The translations under genes were made by a program, and so were the position numbers. Of a stretch of 26,295 bases of DNA, positions 15,243-23,752 are shown piece by piece. How positions within the stretch are numbered: position 1 is the first letter of the stretch; every line of letters begins with the position of its first letter. A model generated the notes under the pieces. That model was given only the letters and a program-made list of their open reading frames with translations, ran no database searches and was not told where the DNA came from. This stretch comes from Chitinophagaceae bacterium (GTDB lineage Bacteria; Bacteroidota; Bacteroidia; Chitinophagales; Chitinophagaceae): assembly GCA_947468255.1 (NCBI GenBank), contig CANIMM010000011.1:1-26295 (forward strand), written 5' to 3'.

Positions 15243-15250
15243 CAAAGGTA
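15243..15250 (-). promoter_or_regulatory. -7 box TACCTTTG abutting the rlmI start codon
   Basis: The minus strand reads TACCTTTG-TGGG-ATG, so the -7 box is separated from the start codon by only 4 nt. If it is the promoter, the transcript would start at or within a base or two of the ATG, i.e. leaderless. No TTG lies at the usual -33 distance. Confidence 0.55.
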
Positions 15251-15307
15251 ACTATTGTAGATACCTGTCAGTCAGTTTGAAACAAGAAACCAGTTTTATC
15301 TTTCAAA

Positions 15308-15363
15308 ATTGTCAATTTGGCTGAAAACTAGGCTTGGCAAAATGTTTGACAATCGTACATTTG
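15308..15363 (+). promoter_or_regulatory. grpE-dnaJ promoter with flanking inverted repeat
   Basis: TTG (15334-15336), then exactly 19 nt, then TACATTTG (15356-15363) gives a near-perfect Bacteroidota promoter; transcription would start near 15368, leaving a leader of about 57 nt. An 8-bp perfect inverted repeat, ATTGTCAA (15308-15315) and TTGACAAT (15346-15353), straddles the -33 element, 30 nt between arms, and could be a regulator site. It is not the CIRCE sequence of HrcA. Confidence 0.75.
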
Positions 15364-15424
15364 CAAGTAATTTTACCCTAATTGATACACTGAAGGCAGT
15401 GAGATAAACGAATTAATATTTATT

Positions 15425-16006
15425 ATGGAAGAAAAAACAAAAGTTAGCCCAGATGAGGAGGCCCTAGCAGAAGCATTGAAAGGCTTTACAGACAATGATG
15501 CCGACGCAGGGGAAGCTATTCCAAGCAAAACAGATGTAAGCAATGCCGAACCTGAAAATGGGGTAGAAAAACTTCAGTCAGAGCTGAATGAACAAAAAGA
15601 CAAGTATATCCGCTTATTTGCAGAGTTTGACAACTTTAAGCGCCGCAATGCCAAGGAAAGAATGGAACTGATTCAAACTGCAGGTAAAGATGTAATTTCC
15701 TCCTTACTAGACGTTTTAGACGATTGTGACCGTGCAGAAAAGCAACTGCAAACATCAGAAGACCTTCAGCAGATTAAGGAAGGAATCCAGTTGGTATTTG
15801 GCAAACTTAGAAACACTTTGCAAGCAAGAGGCCTCAAAGCGATGGAAAGCATTGAAACTGATTTTGACGTAGAAAAACATGAGGCAATCACCGAGATCCC
15901 AGCACCCCAACCCCACTTAGTAGATAAGGTGGTAGATGAGGTACAAAAAGGATATTATTTGAATGATAAAATCATCCGCTTTGCAAAAGTGGTAGTGGGG
16001 AAATAA
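15425..16006 (+). CDS. grpE: Nucleotide exchange factor GrpE
   Basis: A 193-residue cochaperone that releases ADP from DnaK. The acidic N-terminal third (residues about 1-45) is disordered-like. A long helix follows, with KLQSELNEQKDKYIRLFAEFDNFKRRNAKERMEL typical of the GrpE dimerisation coiled coil. The C-terminal beta domain ends with KHEAITEIPAPQPHLVDKVVDEVQKGYYLNDKIIRFAKVVV, the signature region of GrpE. It lies 92 nt before dnaJ. In these bacteria the two often sit together without dnaK, as here. Heat or protein-folding stress control is expected but no CIRCE element is seen. Confidence 0.97.
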   Translation: MEEKTKVSPDEEALAEALKGFTDNDADAGEAIPSKTDVSNAEPENGVEKLQSELNEQKDKYIRLFAEFDNFKRRNAKERMELIQTAGKDVISSLLDVLDDCDRAEKQLQTSEDLQQIKEGIQLVFGKLRNTLQARGLKAMESIETDFDVEKHEAITEIPAPQPHLVDKVVDEVQKGYYLNDKIIRFAKVVVGK

Positions 16007-16022
16007 GTTAACAATTAGCAAT

Positions 16023-16053
16023 ATTTGAGGAAAATTTATCCACTTTCTCAAAT
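16023..16053. repeat. Inverted repeat in the grpE-dnaJ gap
   Basis: ATTTGAGGAA (16023-16032) and TTTCTCAAAT (16044-16053) pair as a 10-bp stem with one G-U wobble and an 11-nt loop. A moderately U-rich stretch follows. It could attenuate transcription or mark a processing site between the two chaperone genes. Confidence 0.55.
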
Positions 16054-16098
16054 TTGTACATTTTCATTTTAGCTATTTAGCTAATTACCATTTGTATT

Positions 16099-17268
16099 AT
16101 GAAGAAAGATTTTTATGAAATACTAGGCGTTGCAAAATCATCCACCCAAGATGAGATTAAGAAAGCATATCGAAAGGTAGCCATGCAATTTCACCCCGAC
16201 AGAAATCCAGGGGACAAAGCTTCTGAAGATAAATTTAAAGATGCTGCTGAAGCCTATGAAATATTAAGCGACACGGATAAAAGAGCTCAATACGATCGTT
16301 TTGGACACAATGCCTTTAGCCAAGGAAGAGGTGGTGGCGGAGGGGGCTTCAATGGGGGCGGTATGAATATGGATGATATTTTCAGCCAGTTTGGAGATAT
16401 TTTCGGAGATGAAAGCCCATTTGGTAGTTTTTTTGGAAATGGCGGACGGCGCTCATCCGGTGGCAGATCAAGAGGAGTAAGGGGATCTAACCTAAGAATA
16501 AAAATTAAGCTTACTTACGAAGAAATGGCCAAAGGGGCCACCAAGACGGTCAAAGTAAAAAAACATGTTAGCTGTACTACCTGTTCGGGTAGTGGTGCAA
16601 AAGATAAAAACAGTTTACAAACTTGCACCACTTGTGGCGGAACTGGACAGGTTAGAAAAGTACAAAATACTTTTTTGGGTCAGATGCAAACGGTAACCAC
16701 CTGTTCCAGTTGCAACGGCGAAGGAAGCACCATTGCCAACAAATGCACCGCCTGTAAGGGTGAGGGAAGGGTTTATGGTGAAGAAACCGTTTCCATTGAT
16801 ATTCCAGCTGGTGTGCAGGAAGGCATGCAGCTTAGCATGAGCGGTAAGGGAAATGCTGGAGAAAGAGGCGGCGCCAATGGAGACCTCATTATTTTAATTG
16901 AAGAGGAAGCACATGCAGAATTACACAGAGACGGACTCAATGTTGCTTTTGACTTACACATAACTTTTCCTGAAGCAGTATTTGGAACCAATGTAGAAGT
17001 ACCAACCATTGACGGGAAAGCCAAAATAAAAATCCCCCCCGGAACCCAAAGTGGAAAAATATTCCGCTTAAAGGGCAAAGGATTCCCCGCTGTAAACAGC
17101 TATGAAAAAGGTGATCAGTTAATTCATGTGAATATTTGGACTCCCCAGCACATTTCTGCAGATGAAAAATCGATGTTGGAAAGCATGCAAGAAAGTGCAA
17201 ACTTTCAACCTAAGCCAGAAAAAGGAGATAAATCCTTCTTTGATAAAGTAAGAGAAATATTCTCCTAA
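16099..17268 (+). CDS. dnaJ: Molecular chaperone DnaJ
   Basis: A 389-residue full-length type I DnaJ (Hsp40). Residues 1-70 form the J domain with the DnaK-stimulating HPD motif (His32-Pro33-Asp34). A Gly/Phe-rich linker spans about 75-135. The zinc domain has four CxxCxGxG-type repeats: CTTCSGSG, CTTCGGTG, CSSCNGEG and CTACKGEG. The C-terminal substrate-binding domains follow, with EAVFGTNVEVPTIDGKAKIKIPPGTQSG. It delivers unfolded proteins to DnaK and stimulates its ATPase. It follows grpE by 92 nt and ends opposite the converging hpt gene. Confidence 0.98.
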   Translation: MKKDFYEILGVAKSSTQDEIKKAYRKVAMQFHPDRNPGDKASEDKFKDAAEAYEILSDTDKRAQYDRFGHNAFSQGRGGGGGGFNGGGMNMDDIFSQFGDIFGDESPFGSFFGNGGRRSSGGRSRGVRGSNLRIKIKLTYEEMAKGATKTVKVKKHVSCTTCSGSGAKDKNSLQTCTTCGGTGQVRKVQNTFLGQMQTVTTCSSCNGEGSTIANKCTACKGEGRVYGEETVSIDIPAGVQEGMQLSMSGKGNAGERGGANGDLIILIEEEAHAELHRDGLNVAFDLHITFPEAVFGTNVEVPTIDGKAKIKIPPGTQSGKIFRLKGKGFPAVNSYEKGDQLIHVNIWTPQHISADEKSMLESMQESANFQPKPEKGDKSFFDKVREIFS

Positions 17269-17296
17269 ATCCATAAAGGAAAGAAAGCAGGTTGCC

Positions 17297-17336
17297 ATGT
17301 TTTAATTTATATAGAAAACCATATTAATTAAAACAT
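17297..17336. terminator. Inverted repeat between convergent dnaJ and hpt, probable terminator
   Basis: Perfect 11-bp arms ATGTTTTAATT (17297-17307) and AATTAAAACAT (17326-17336) enclose an 18-nt loop in the gap between convergent genes. The stem is entirely weak pairs except two G-C steps and lacks a long U run, so terminator strength is uncertain. Confidence 0.5.
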
Positions 17337-17373
17337 AGTTTATAGGCGATCCCTAATACCTAATTGAAAGCAA

Positions 17374-17913
17374 CTACCCTTCCACCAACTGGTAAATAGC
17401 TGGGAGGTTTCGGCCAAGTCCGTCAAAATCAAGCCCAAAACCCAACAGGAATTTGTCTGGCACTGTAAAGCCCAAATAATCTATTTCGATGGGATATTTC
17501 AGTGCGGCTGGTTTATGCAATAAGGCAGCAATTTTTAGGGAGGCAGGTTGCTGCTGGTATATTTGAGGAAGAAACTGATGGAGCGTATTGCCAGTATCAA
17601 CAATATCCTCAATAATGACCACATGCCTATTCACCAAAGGCTCATCCAGCCCAATGGATGTTATCAAGTTTCCAGTTGAAGTAGTGCCTTTATAAGAAGC
17701 CAATTTGATAAAACATATTTCTGCCTCAATGGTAATTGATTTAAAAAGGTCGGAGGCAAACATAAAAGAACCATTCAAGATAGCGATAAACAAAGGGCGC
17801 TTCCCTGCATAGTCTGAATCAATCTGATTGCCCATTGCCACGATCCGCTGATGAATTTCATCGGAACCGATATAAGGTTGGAAAATTTTATCATTCACTT
17901 TAACAATGGACAT
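17374..17913 (-). CDS. hpt: Hypoxanthine phosphoribosyltransferase
   Basis: A 179-residue purine-salvage enzyme that joins hypoxanthine (and often guanine) to PRPP to give IMP or GMP. The PRPP-binding loop VVIIEDIVDTGNTL contains Glu102-Asp103 and the Asp106-Thr107-Gly108-Asn109-Thr110 phosphate-binding turn. AILNGSFMFASDL (residues 44-56) is the pyrophosphate loop region, and DYLGFTVPDKFLLGFGLDFDG near the C-terminus is the purine-binding segment. Length and order are normal. It is the last gene of a minus-strand run that includes the glucosaminidase gene 121 nt upstream; that gap may hold its own promoter, but no TAnnTTTG box was found. Confidence 0.95.
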   Translation of the reverse strand: MSIVKVNDKIFQPYIGSDEIHQRIVAMGNQIDSDYAGKRPLFIAILNGSFMFASDLFKSITIEAEICFIKLASYKGTTSTGNLITSIGLDEPLVNRHVVIIEDIVDTGNTLHQFLPQIYQQQPASLKIAALLHKPAALKYPIEIDYLGFTVPDKFLLGFGLDFDGLGRNLPAIYQLVEG

Positions 17914-18034
17914 ATACCAACTGATTTTGGATTAAGATTACCTACATTATAAAAAATACAATGTTTGAAATTTGGAGGTTGAACAATATCTGTCTCAATA
18001 ATTGCACTACCCTAATTTGAAAGCGTTCATTCCT

Positions 18035-19225
18035 TTACTTGCCCACAATCAACTGCTGGCCTATTTTTAAATTATCACTGCCAAGCTTATTCCATTCCTT
18101 TAACTGTTCTACGCTTACATTGTATTTTTTGGCAATCCCGTATAACCCCTCTTTCGCCTTTACTTCATGAAGTATGGGTTTTGCATTATGCCCTGAATTT
18201 ATTTTTACCGGACCCGATTGTACTCTAGGTTTCAAATACAATTTGGTACCAGAAAACACATCCCCATCTTCGTTCAATTGATTATACTCCAATAGGCTTG
18301 CTAACTGAATGCCATTATTTTGAGCAACCGAATAGCGTGTTTCCTTTTTGCTTACAATTATAAAATCCTTGCTTCCCTTATCCGATTTTTTTTGCAAAAA
18401 AATCAACTGTTCTTCATCAATCAATCCGTCCTCCTCCAATTCATTGATATCCAAAAGCCGCTGCAAAGCGATATGGTGGCGAGTAGCAATGGCCAACAAT
18501 GAAGTTCCTTTAAGGGCCTTGATACATTTACTGCCATTGACAAGATTAATTATATCCGGAGCTCCCGAAAGGATTGCTGCTGCTTCTCCCTGGTCATTTC
18601 CCTGTGTTGGAGTCACTGAAGTAGCAATGGCTTTGTTTATTTTAACCAACGCTGTATCCTCTTTTAAATTTTGAGTATTAAAAGCAGGAAGATCCTCAGC
18701 GCCCTCCAGGTCGAATCGCTGTAAATTATATTGTTCAATATGCCGTATCAGAATAGCAGGATATTTCGGATTCGTTGCATAGCCGGCTTTCTTTAATCCA
18801 TAGGCCCATCCCTTATAATCAGTTGACGATAAATCAAACAAAAAGGAATAATGCTTGCCGGCTTTCAGAAAATTACTATGGTCGCGGTAAGAATCCTCTG
18901 CATTCGCATACTTTCTGAAACATTCACCCAAAGAATCATCATCATGCGTTACCCCCTCGCCTGTCCAATTGCTCTTACATTTAATACCAAAATGGTTATT
19001 GGATTTTTTAACTAGTTCACTATTGCCACTTTCTGTTTCCAATAATCCCTGTGCCAGTGTGATGGCAGCTGGAATACCCATCCGCTTCATCTCACGAACA
19101 GCAATGTCCTTATACAGATCAATATACTGTTCCGGAGTAATCATTTGCGCATTTACCGAAAACGCCCAACAACCCGCAATCAATATTTGCTGAACTATTT
19201 TTTTTATAACACGCACTTGAATCAT
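18035..19225 (-). CDS. Secreted glucosaminidase with LysM repeats
   Basis: A 396-residue cell-wall hydrolase. A signal peptide of about 27 residues ends at FSVNAQ. Residues about 30-175 are a GH73-type glucosaminidase domain with AQGLLETESGNSEL (putative catalytic Glu65), NNHFGIKC, and YATNPKYPAILIRHIEQYNL. Three LysM-like peptidoglycan-binding repeats follow near residues 235-280, 295-340 and 350-395; the last, HEVKAKEGLYGIAKKYNVSV, is the clearest. It should cut beta-1,4 bonds in peptidoglycan in the periplasm, for growth, division or remodelling. It lies 55 nt after the O-methyltransferase gene on the same strand. Confidence 0.9.
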   Translation of the reverse strand: MIQVRVIKKIVQQILIAGCWAFSVNAQMITPEQYIDLYKDIAVREMKRMGIPAAITLAQGLLETESGNSELVKKSNNHFGIKCKSNWTGEGVTHDDDSLGECFRKYANAEDSYRDHSNFLKAGKHYSFLFDLSSTDYKGWAYGLKKAGYATNPKYPAILIRHIEQYNLQRFDLEGAEDLPAFNTQNLKEDTALVKINKAIATSVTPTQGNDQGEAAAILSGAPDIINLVNGSKCIKALKGTSLLAIATRHHIALQRLLDINELEEDGLIDEEQLIFLQKKSDKGSKDFIIVSKKETRYSVAQNNGIQLASLLEYNQLNEDGDVFSGTKLYLKPRVQSGPVKINSGHNAKPILHEVKAKEGLYGIAKKYNVSVEQLKEWNKLGSDNLKIGQQLIVGK

Positions 19226-19280
19226 TGATGTATAATGTTTGAATGGTGGATTTTATTGTATCCGCATTAAAATAATTTAT

Positions 19281-19919
19281 TTATAATTTCCTAATCAACA
19301 TTAAACCATCTCTTATGGTTAACAAAGTTTGATCTACCCTAGCATCATTTTTTACATGCAGATTAAATGCGTGGATTGCCATCGCATTTTTTCCACTGAT
19401 ATTTTCTTCCAATACTTGGCCATGAAACAATACATTATCGGCAATAATAAGTCCGTTATTTTTTAAGTAAGGAAAAATCAATTCATAATAATCAATGTAA
19501 CCCGATTTGTCTGCATCCAGAAAAACAATATCCCAACTTTCATTCAACGTTGGGATTATCTCCATCGCATTCCCTATATGGAGTACAATTTTATCCTTAT
19601 CTGGTGAATGCTGAAAGTACCCATTCGCTTTTGCTGCGTCTTCTGCTCTTAATTCAATGGTATGCAAAACCCCTTCCCTACTCAATCCCTTTGCTAAACA
19701 CAGAGCACTATATCCTGTAAAAGTGCCAATTTCCAAAATTCGCTGGGGATGTAGCAATTTGCTCAAAGTAGTTAAAAAAGATCCTTGCACTTGTCCGCTC
19801 AACATATGTGCATGCGGATGAGTTTTCTTTGTATCTTCCGACAGTTTCAGAATCAAGTCTTCTTCAGGAGAAGATACCATTTTGGCATATTGTTCTGCTA
19901 GGGGATTAACCAATTCCAT
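19281..19919 (-). CDS. SAM-dependent O-methyltransferase (Methyltransf_3 family)
   Basis: A 212-residue cation-dependent O-methyltransferase of the caffeoyl-CoA/catechol type. The SAM loop ILEIGTFTGYSALCLAKGL (about residues 71-89) and the metal-binding DIVFLDADKSGYIDYYE (about residues 130-146) are both clear, followed by LIIADNVLFHGQV. Length is normal. Bacterial members act on various catechol-like small molecules and sometimes tRNA (TrmR type), so the substrate is open. Its start is only 6 nt from the stop of the symporter gene upstream, so the two are co-transcribed. Confidence 0.92.
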   Translation of the reverse strand: MELVNPLAEQYAKMVSSPEEDLILKLSEDTKKTHPHAHMLSGQVQGSFLTTLSKLLHPQRILEIGTFTGYSALCLAKGLSREGVLHTIELRAEDAAKANGYFQHSPDKDKIVLHIGNAMEIIPTLNESWDIVFLDADKSGYIDYYELIFPYLKNNGLIIADNVLFHGQVLEENISGKNAMAIHAFNLHVKNDARVDQTLLTIRDGLMLIRKL

Positions 19920-19925
19920 CTGCTT

Positions 19926-21470
19926 TTATTTAGACTTTACTTTTAAATCATTCGAATGGCCTATAAACCATAACCCTGCAAAGGTAAGGAGGCCATTAAC
20001 AATTAACAGCTCAATGCCTATTTGGTAACCATTCAACCAGCTTTTAGCATTGATACTGATGATGTATGAAAGCAATGGAGCTACCAAACATACCAACGTT
20101 ACTATCCAAGAATTGGGCAACTGTCTTTTAGTAAAAATACCCAGTGCAAACAAACCCAATAACGGGCCATAGGTATATCCTGCAAGGTCCAATATTTTAT
20201 CAATGATGCTATTGTCATTCAATACTTTAAACCCCATGATGCAAAGTAGAAACAAAATGGTAAAAGATAGATGGACTGTCAACCTCCATTTTTTTTGTTG
20301 TTTTTCATCCAATTCGGCTCGTTCTTTTAAACCGAGGATATCAATACAAAAAGAGGATGTTAATGCAGTCAAAGCCCCGTCTGCACTAGGAAACAAAGCA
20401 GATATCAATGCAATGATAAACATGATGCCTACAGCAGGTGGAAAATAATTGAGCACAATAGATGGAAAAGCCTTGTCACCGATTACATTGGTATTATTTA
20501 ATACAAACTGTTTGATCAGTTTACCATTGACTAGCACATCCTGGTATACGCCTCCATGGGCATTGCCATACAAATAAAGCAAGCCTCCCAAAAAAAGGAA
20601 TAAAACCAAAACCGAAACTAAAATTACAGAAAGGGTAATTACATTTTTTTGAGAATCTGCCAAAAGCCTGACACTGATATTTTTTTGCATCATTTCCTGG
20701 TCAAGCCCCGTCATGGCAATGGTAATAAAAGCGCCTCCAATAATTTGTTTTACAAAAAATCCCTTGCTATTGATATCTGTGTTGAAAATATGGAGATAAC
20801 CCTTATTTCCAAGTTGGGCGAATGCTTCGCCGGTAGACAGATGGAGGTTGTTCAAAATGTAAATAATGCAAATAACCAATCCGGAAATCATCAAGGTAGT
20901 TTGTAACGTGTCTGTATACACGATCGTTCGAACGCCCCCTTCAAAAGTATACAACAAGATCATCAGCAATATAACCGCTGCGGTAATTACAAAAGGCACA
21001 CCCAAGCGATCGAGGATAAAAAATTGCAATACATTAATTACAAGGTATAATCTTGCAGTGGCACCCACTGTTCGGCTGATTATAAAAAAAAGGGATCCCG
21101 TTTTATAGGCAACCCTACCAAACCGCTGCAATAGATAATGATAGATGGAAGTGAGATTCAGTCGATAATACAAGGGTAATAGCACAAATGCAATTACCAT
21201 ATAACCAATTAAATAACCGATGGCTACCTGCAGGTAGGCAAAGCCCTTAAATCCATTGGCAGTAACATCGCCTACTGCGCCCGGTACGCTCACAAAGGTT
21301 ACCCCGCTCAATGAAGTGCCAATCATACCAAATGCCACCAGCACCCAGTTACTGTTGCGGTTGCCAATAAAGAAAGAATCATTAGTAGCGTTGCGGCTGG
21401 TGAAATATGCTACCAGTAAGAGCAACACAAAATACCCAATTACGAAAGAAAATAAAATTACTGGCGACAT
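19926..21470 (-). CDS. Sodium:solute symporter (SSS family)
   Basis: A 514-residue inner-membrane transporter with about thirteen helices. SSS features include the N-terminal RNATNDSFFIGNRNSNWVLVAFGMIGTSLSGVTFVSVPGAVG segment, unwound-helix motifs, and ALISALFPSADGALTALTSSFCIDI near residues 357-381, which contains the Ser/Thr-rich sodium-site helix. Such proteins import sugars, vitamins, amino acids or other solutes with sodium; the substrate cannot be read from sequence. It heads a minus-strand transcript with the O-methyltransferase. Its start at 21470 faces the LOG-family gene, with 79 nt between them. Confidence 0.9.
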   Translation of the reverse strand: MSPVILFSFVIGYFVLLLLVAYFTSRNATNDSFFIGNRNSNWVLVAFGMIGTSLSGVTFVSVPGAVGDVTANGFKGFAYLQVAIGYLIGYMVIAFVLLPLYYRLNLTSIYHYLLQRFGRVAYKTGSLFFIISRTVGATARLYLVINVLQFFILDRLGVPFVITAAVILLMILLYTFEGGVRTIVYTDTLQTTLMISGLVICIIYILNNLHLSTGEAFAQLGNKGYLHIFNTDINSKGFFVKQIIGGAFITIAMTGLDQEMMQKNISVRLLADSQKNVITLSVILVSVLVLFLFLGGLLYLYGNAHGGVYQDVLVNGKLIKQFVLNNTNVIGDKAFPSIVLNYFPPAVGIMFIIALISALFPSADGALTALTSSFCIDILGLKERAELDEKQQKKWRLTVHLSFTILFLLCIMGFKVLNDNSIIDKILDLAGYTYGPLLGLFALGIFTKRQLPNSWIVTLVCLVAPLLSYIISINAKSWLNGYQIGIELLIVNGLLTFAGLWFIGHSNDLKVKSK

Positions 21471-21495
21471 AACAATGGGTTTTGATAAAATTTCA

Positions 21496-21525
21496 TTGAA
21501 AATATAAAAAATATTCGTGCCTTTG
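21496..21525 (+). promoter_or_regulatory. Promoter of the LOG-family gene
   Basis: TTG (21496-21498), exactly 19 nt, then TGCCTTTG (21518-21525) fits the Bacteroidota pattern with one mismatch in TAnnTTTG. Transcription would start near 21530, 20 nt before the ATG at 21550. Confidence 0.55.
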
Positions 21526-21549
21526 CTTATAAATAATCAGTAAAGATAG

Positions 21550-22086
21550 ATGGAGTTTAAATCAATCGCAGTTTTTTGTGGCAGCAAACCAGGAAATTCT
21601 ACACAATATGTAACCCATGCTACTGAGCTTGGGCATTTGCTGGCTGAGAAAAAGATCCTATTAATTTATGGCGGTGGAAATAAAGGAATTATGGGAGCTG
21701 TAGCCAATGGAGTGCTAGAAAAAAAGGGACAAGTAATTGGCATTATTCCCGAAGCCCTAATGGGATGGGAGCATCACCATGAAGGTATCTCTGAGTTGAT
21801 AGTAGTTGAAAATATGCATATTCGCAAAAGGATGATATATGAAAAATGCGATGCGGCAATTATTTTACCAGGAGGGTATGGTACATTGGACGAGCTTTTT
21901 GAAATTTTAACCTGGAACCAACTGAGTATTCACAACAAACCTATTTACATTTTAAACACTGCTGGATTTTATGATACCCTTTTGGCCCACATAAAAAAAA
22001 TGATTGCAGAAAACTTCTTATACTCTAGGATGGAAGACGCCTTCACCATTGTAACCAATCCTTCAGAAATTTTCAATCCTAGTTGA
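21550..22086 (+). CDS. LOG/TIGR00730-family Rossmann protein (nucleotide phosphoribohydrolase-like)
   Basis: A 178-residue protein of the LONELY GUY family. The signature PGGYGTLDELFEILTWNQL (about residues 107-125) is complete, and the N-terminal AVFCGSKPGNS plus LIYGGGNKGIMGAVANG form the nucleotide-binding Rossmann part. LOG enzymes hydrolyse cytokinin riboside 5'-monophosphates in plants; many bacterial members cleave AMP or pyrimidine/purine nucleotides to base and ribose 5-phosphate. The original annotation 'lysine decarboxylase' is obsolete for this family. It converges with the beta-barrel gene with only 18 nt between stop codons; no terminator is visible there. Confidence 0.93.
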   Translation: MEFKSIAVFCGSKPGNSTQYVTHATELGHLLAEKKILLIYGGGNKGIMGAVANGVLEKKGQVIGIIPEALMGWEHHHEGISELIVVENMHIRKRMIYEKCDAAIILPGGYGTLDELFEILTWNQLSIHNKPIYILNTAGFYDTLLAHIKKMIAENFLYSRMEDAFTIVTNPSEIFNPS

Positions 22087-22104
22087 GCAACCCAAGTTCA
22101 TTCC

Positions 22105-22677
22105 TTACCTGTATAAGGCAATATTGAACCCCGCACGAATTACCGGTATCAATCTGCCGTAAGAGTCTACATAGGGCGACCCCTTGAGTTGGAGTGCATC
22201 AAACATTACGGAAAAATAATAATAGGAGTTGGAACCCTTTTGTCTTCCACTTGAATACCCTGCCCCTATCAACAAACTATTTACATCCTCTTTTAGTTTA
22301 TAGGAACTTGACCCAGAAGGAATCACCTTAATTGTTTGAAAATTATGCTCGTATTGAGCTTGGGTAAACAAAAAATTAATTGGAAAGAGTCGCACAAAAG
22401 CACCGGGCCCAAGATTGGTTTGCCGTAGTTTATTATCATATAGATCTGTCTGGCCGGTATAAATAAAATTAATACTTACTGCTGCATCTAGCCATGGGGT
22501 GAGGCTATAGCCGAAATGCGGACTTACGCCCAGCACCGTTCCTCCGGTATAAAAAGAGGCGGTAACATTACCGCCAGTGAATAAATTGGACTTGTTAAAT
22601 CCTCCGGAATTTTGGTCTTGCGCTTTTGATGAAAAGATAACAAAGGATAAGCTGAATAATAAAAATAATTTTCTCAT
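22105..22677 (-). CDS. Small outer-membrane beta-barrel-like protein
   Basis: A 190-residue secreted protein: signal peptide MRKLFLLFSLSFVIFSSKAQ, then alternating hydrophobic/polar strands such as ASFYTGGTVLGVSPHFGYSL, AAVSINFIYTGQTDLYDN and GAFVRLFPINFLFTQAQYEH, ending in a strand RAGFNIALYR. This resembles an eight-stranded outer-membrane barrel of the Bacteroidota OmpA-like/porin type, but no family could be named with confidence. It starts 21 nt after the PorP/SprF-like gene, so it is probably the third gene of that transcript. A role beside the T9SS partner is inferred from position only. Confidence 0.75.
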   Translation of the reverse strand: MRKLFLLFSLSFVIFSSKAQDQNSGGFNKSNLFTGGNVTASFYTGGTVLGVSPHFGYSLTPWLDAAVSINFIYTGQTDLYDNKLRQTNLGPGAFVRLFPINFLFTQAQYEHNFQTIKVIPSGSSSYKLKEDVNSLLIGAGYSSGRQKGSNSYYYFSVMFDALQLKGSPYVDSYGRLIPVIRAGFNIALYR

Positions 22678-22698
22678 TTGTTTTTTATAGGTAATAAA

Positions 22699-23727
22699 TT
22701 AAAATTTAGGACAAAACACCTGGTGGCTGGCACTATTGCTTTCATTGTAAAAACCTTTCCGAATCACACTGAATTCATTCGCACCCCTAAGATTATTAAA
22801 ATTACGAAGGGCGGAAGTAGTGGCATCGTAACTGAAAGTAAAACGAATATTATTCAATTCAAAACCAACCATCGGTATAACGGCATCGCCTGCACGATAA
22901 TAAAGACCAAAAATAAATTGTTTGTCCCCTGATCCAGATAGATTATAATTAGCGTTCATCCCCAGCAAAAATTCACTTGACCTTGCTTGATTGGTATAGT
23001 ACATATTGGGGTTGATAATCAGCCTGTCGGATACCTTTAACATCGCATTGAGAAACCCAATATGCCGCATGGGTATTCTGCTGCTATCGACCGATCCACT
23101 AAAAAATGTTTCTTGGGGGCCATTTACATGCTGAATGGAATAGCCTCCATTGATATAAATTTCTTCTGTTGGAAAATAGGCATAATTTAATCCTGCCTGA
23201 ATATCAACATAACTGATAGCGCTATTGGTAAGCATCACTGAAGAAGGCAATGTATTGTCAAAGAATTTTCCGTCAAACTGGTCCGGGAAGCTCAGCTTGG
23301 TGGCATCAATGCGCTTATTGGCCCAGCCTACGTTGAACCCAGCGCTCAACAAACTGCTATTGCCCAGCTGCTGGTGATAGGCCAGAGACCCGTATATCTT
23401 TGTTGATCTCAATCCGCCACTACCTGCCACATCACTTAATATAACACCTCCAATCCCTAGCCAGCCATTTTCAATTTGATTACGCAATAATTGGCCATCT
23501 GCAAAAATGCTAATAGTTTTATAAGGTGCTGCCAAAAGCGCAGAATACTGGTTCCGATAATGCGCGCCTAATCTAAAATCTGCATCGGGAATAAAGCCAG
23601 TATTGGCGGGATTGGTAGTAAGTACTGAATTGAAAAATTGGGAAAAATGAAGATCCTGTGCATAGACATTCGCCATCATATACCAATGAATCAAAACCAG
23701 TAGTCCTATTTTTATACTTTTTTTCAT
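22699..23727 (-). CDS. PorP/SprF-family T9SS outer-membrane protein
   Basis: A 342-residue protein. The longer reading frame opens at 23868, inside the upstream gene, but the signal peptide MKKSIKIGLLVLIHWYMM..YAQ starts at the Met at 23727, which is chosen here; it leaves a 25-nt gap to the upstream stop. The mature start QDLHFSQFFNSVLTTNPANTGF is characteristic of the PorP/SprF family, followed by beta strands such as FRLGAHYRNQYSALLAAPYKTISIFADG. PorP/SprF proteins sit in the outer membrane; SprF of Flavobacterium johnsoniae is needed for secretion of its neighbour SprB. Here the upstream gene encodes a type B sorting-domain protein, so this is probably its dedicated partner. Confidence 0.92.
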   Translation of the reverse strand: MKKSIKIGLLVLIHWYMMANVYAQDLHFSQFFNSVLTTNPANTGFIPDADFRLGAHYRNQYSALLAAPYKTISIFADGQLLRNQIENGWLGIGGVILSDVAGSGGLRSTKIYGSLAYHQQLGNSSLLSAGFNVGWANKRIDATKLSFPDQFDGKFFDNTLPSSVMLTNSAISYVDIQAGLNYAYFPTEEIYINGGYSIQHVNGPQETFFSGSVDSSRIPMRHIGFLNAMLKVSDRLIINPNMYYTNQARSSEFLLGMNANYNLSGSGDKQFIFGLYYRAGDAVIPMVGFELNNIRFTFSYDATTSALRNFNNLRGANEFSVIRKGFYNESNSASHQVFCPKF

Positions 23728-23752
23728 TTCAAAATTCTTACCTACAATAAAG

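Noticed and set aside
15308..15353. CIRCE/HrcA operator upstream of grpE
   Set aside because: The repeat does not match TTAGCACTC-N9-GAGTGCTAA in sequence or spacing.
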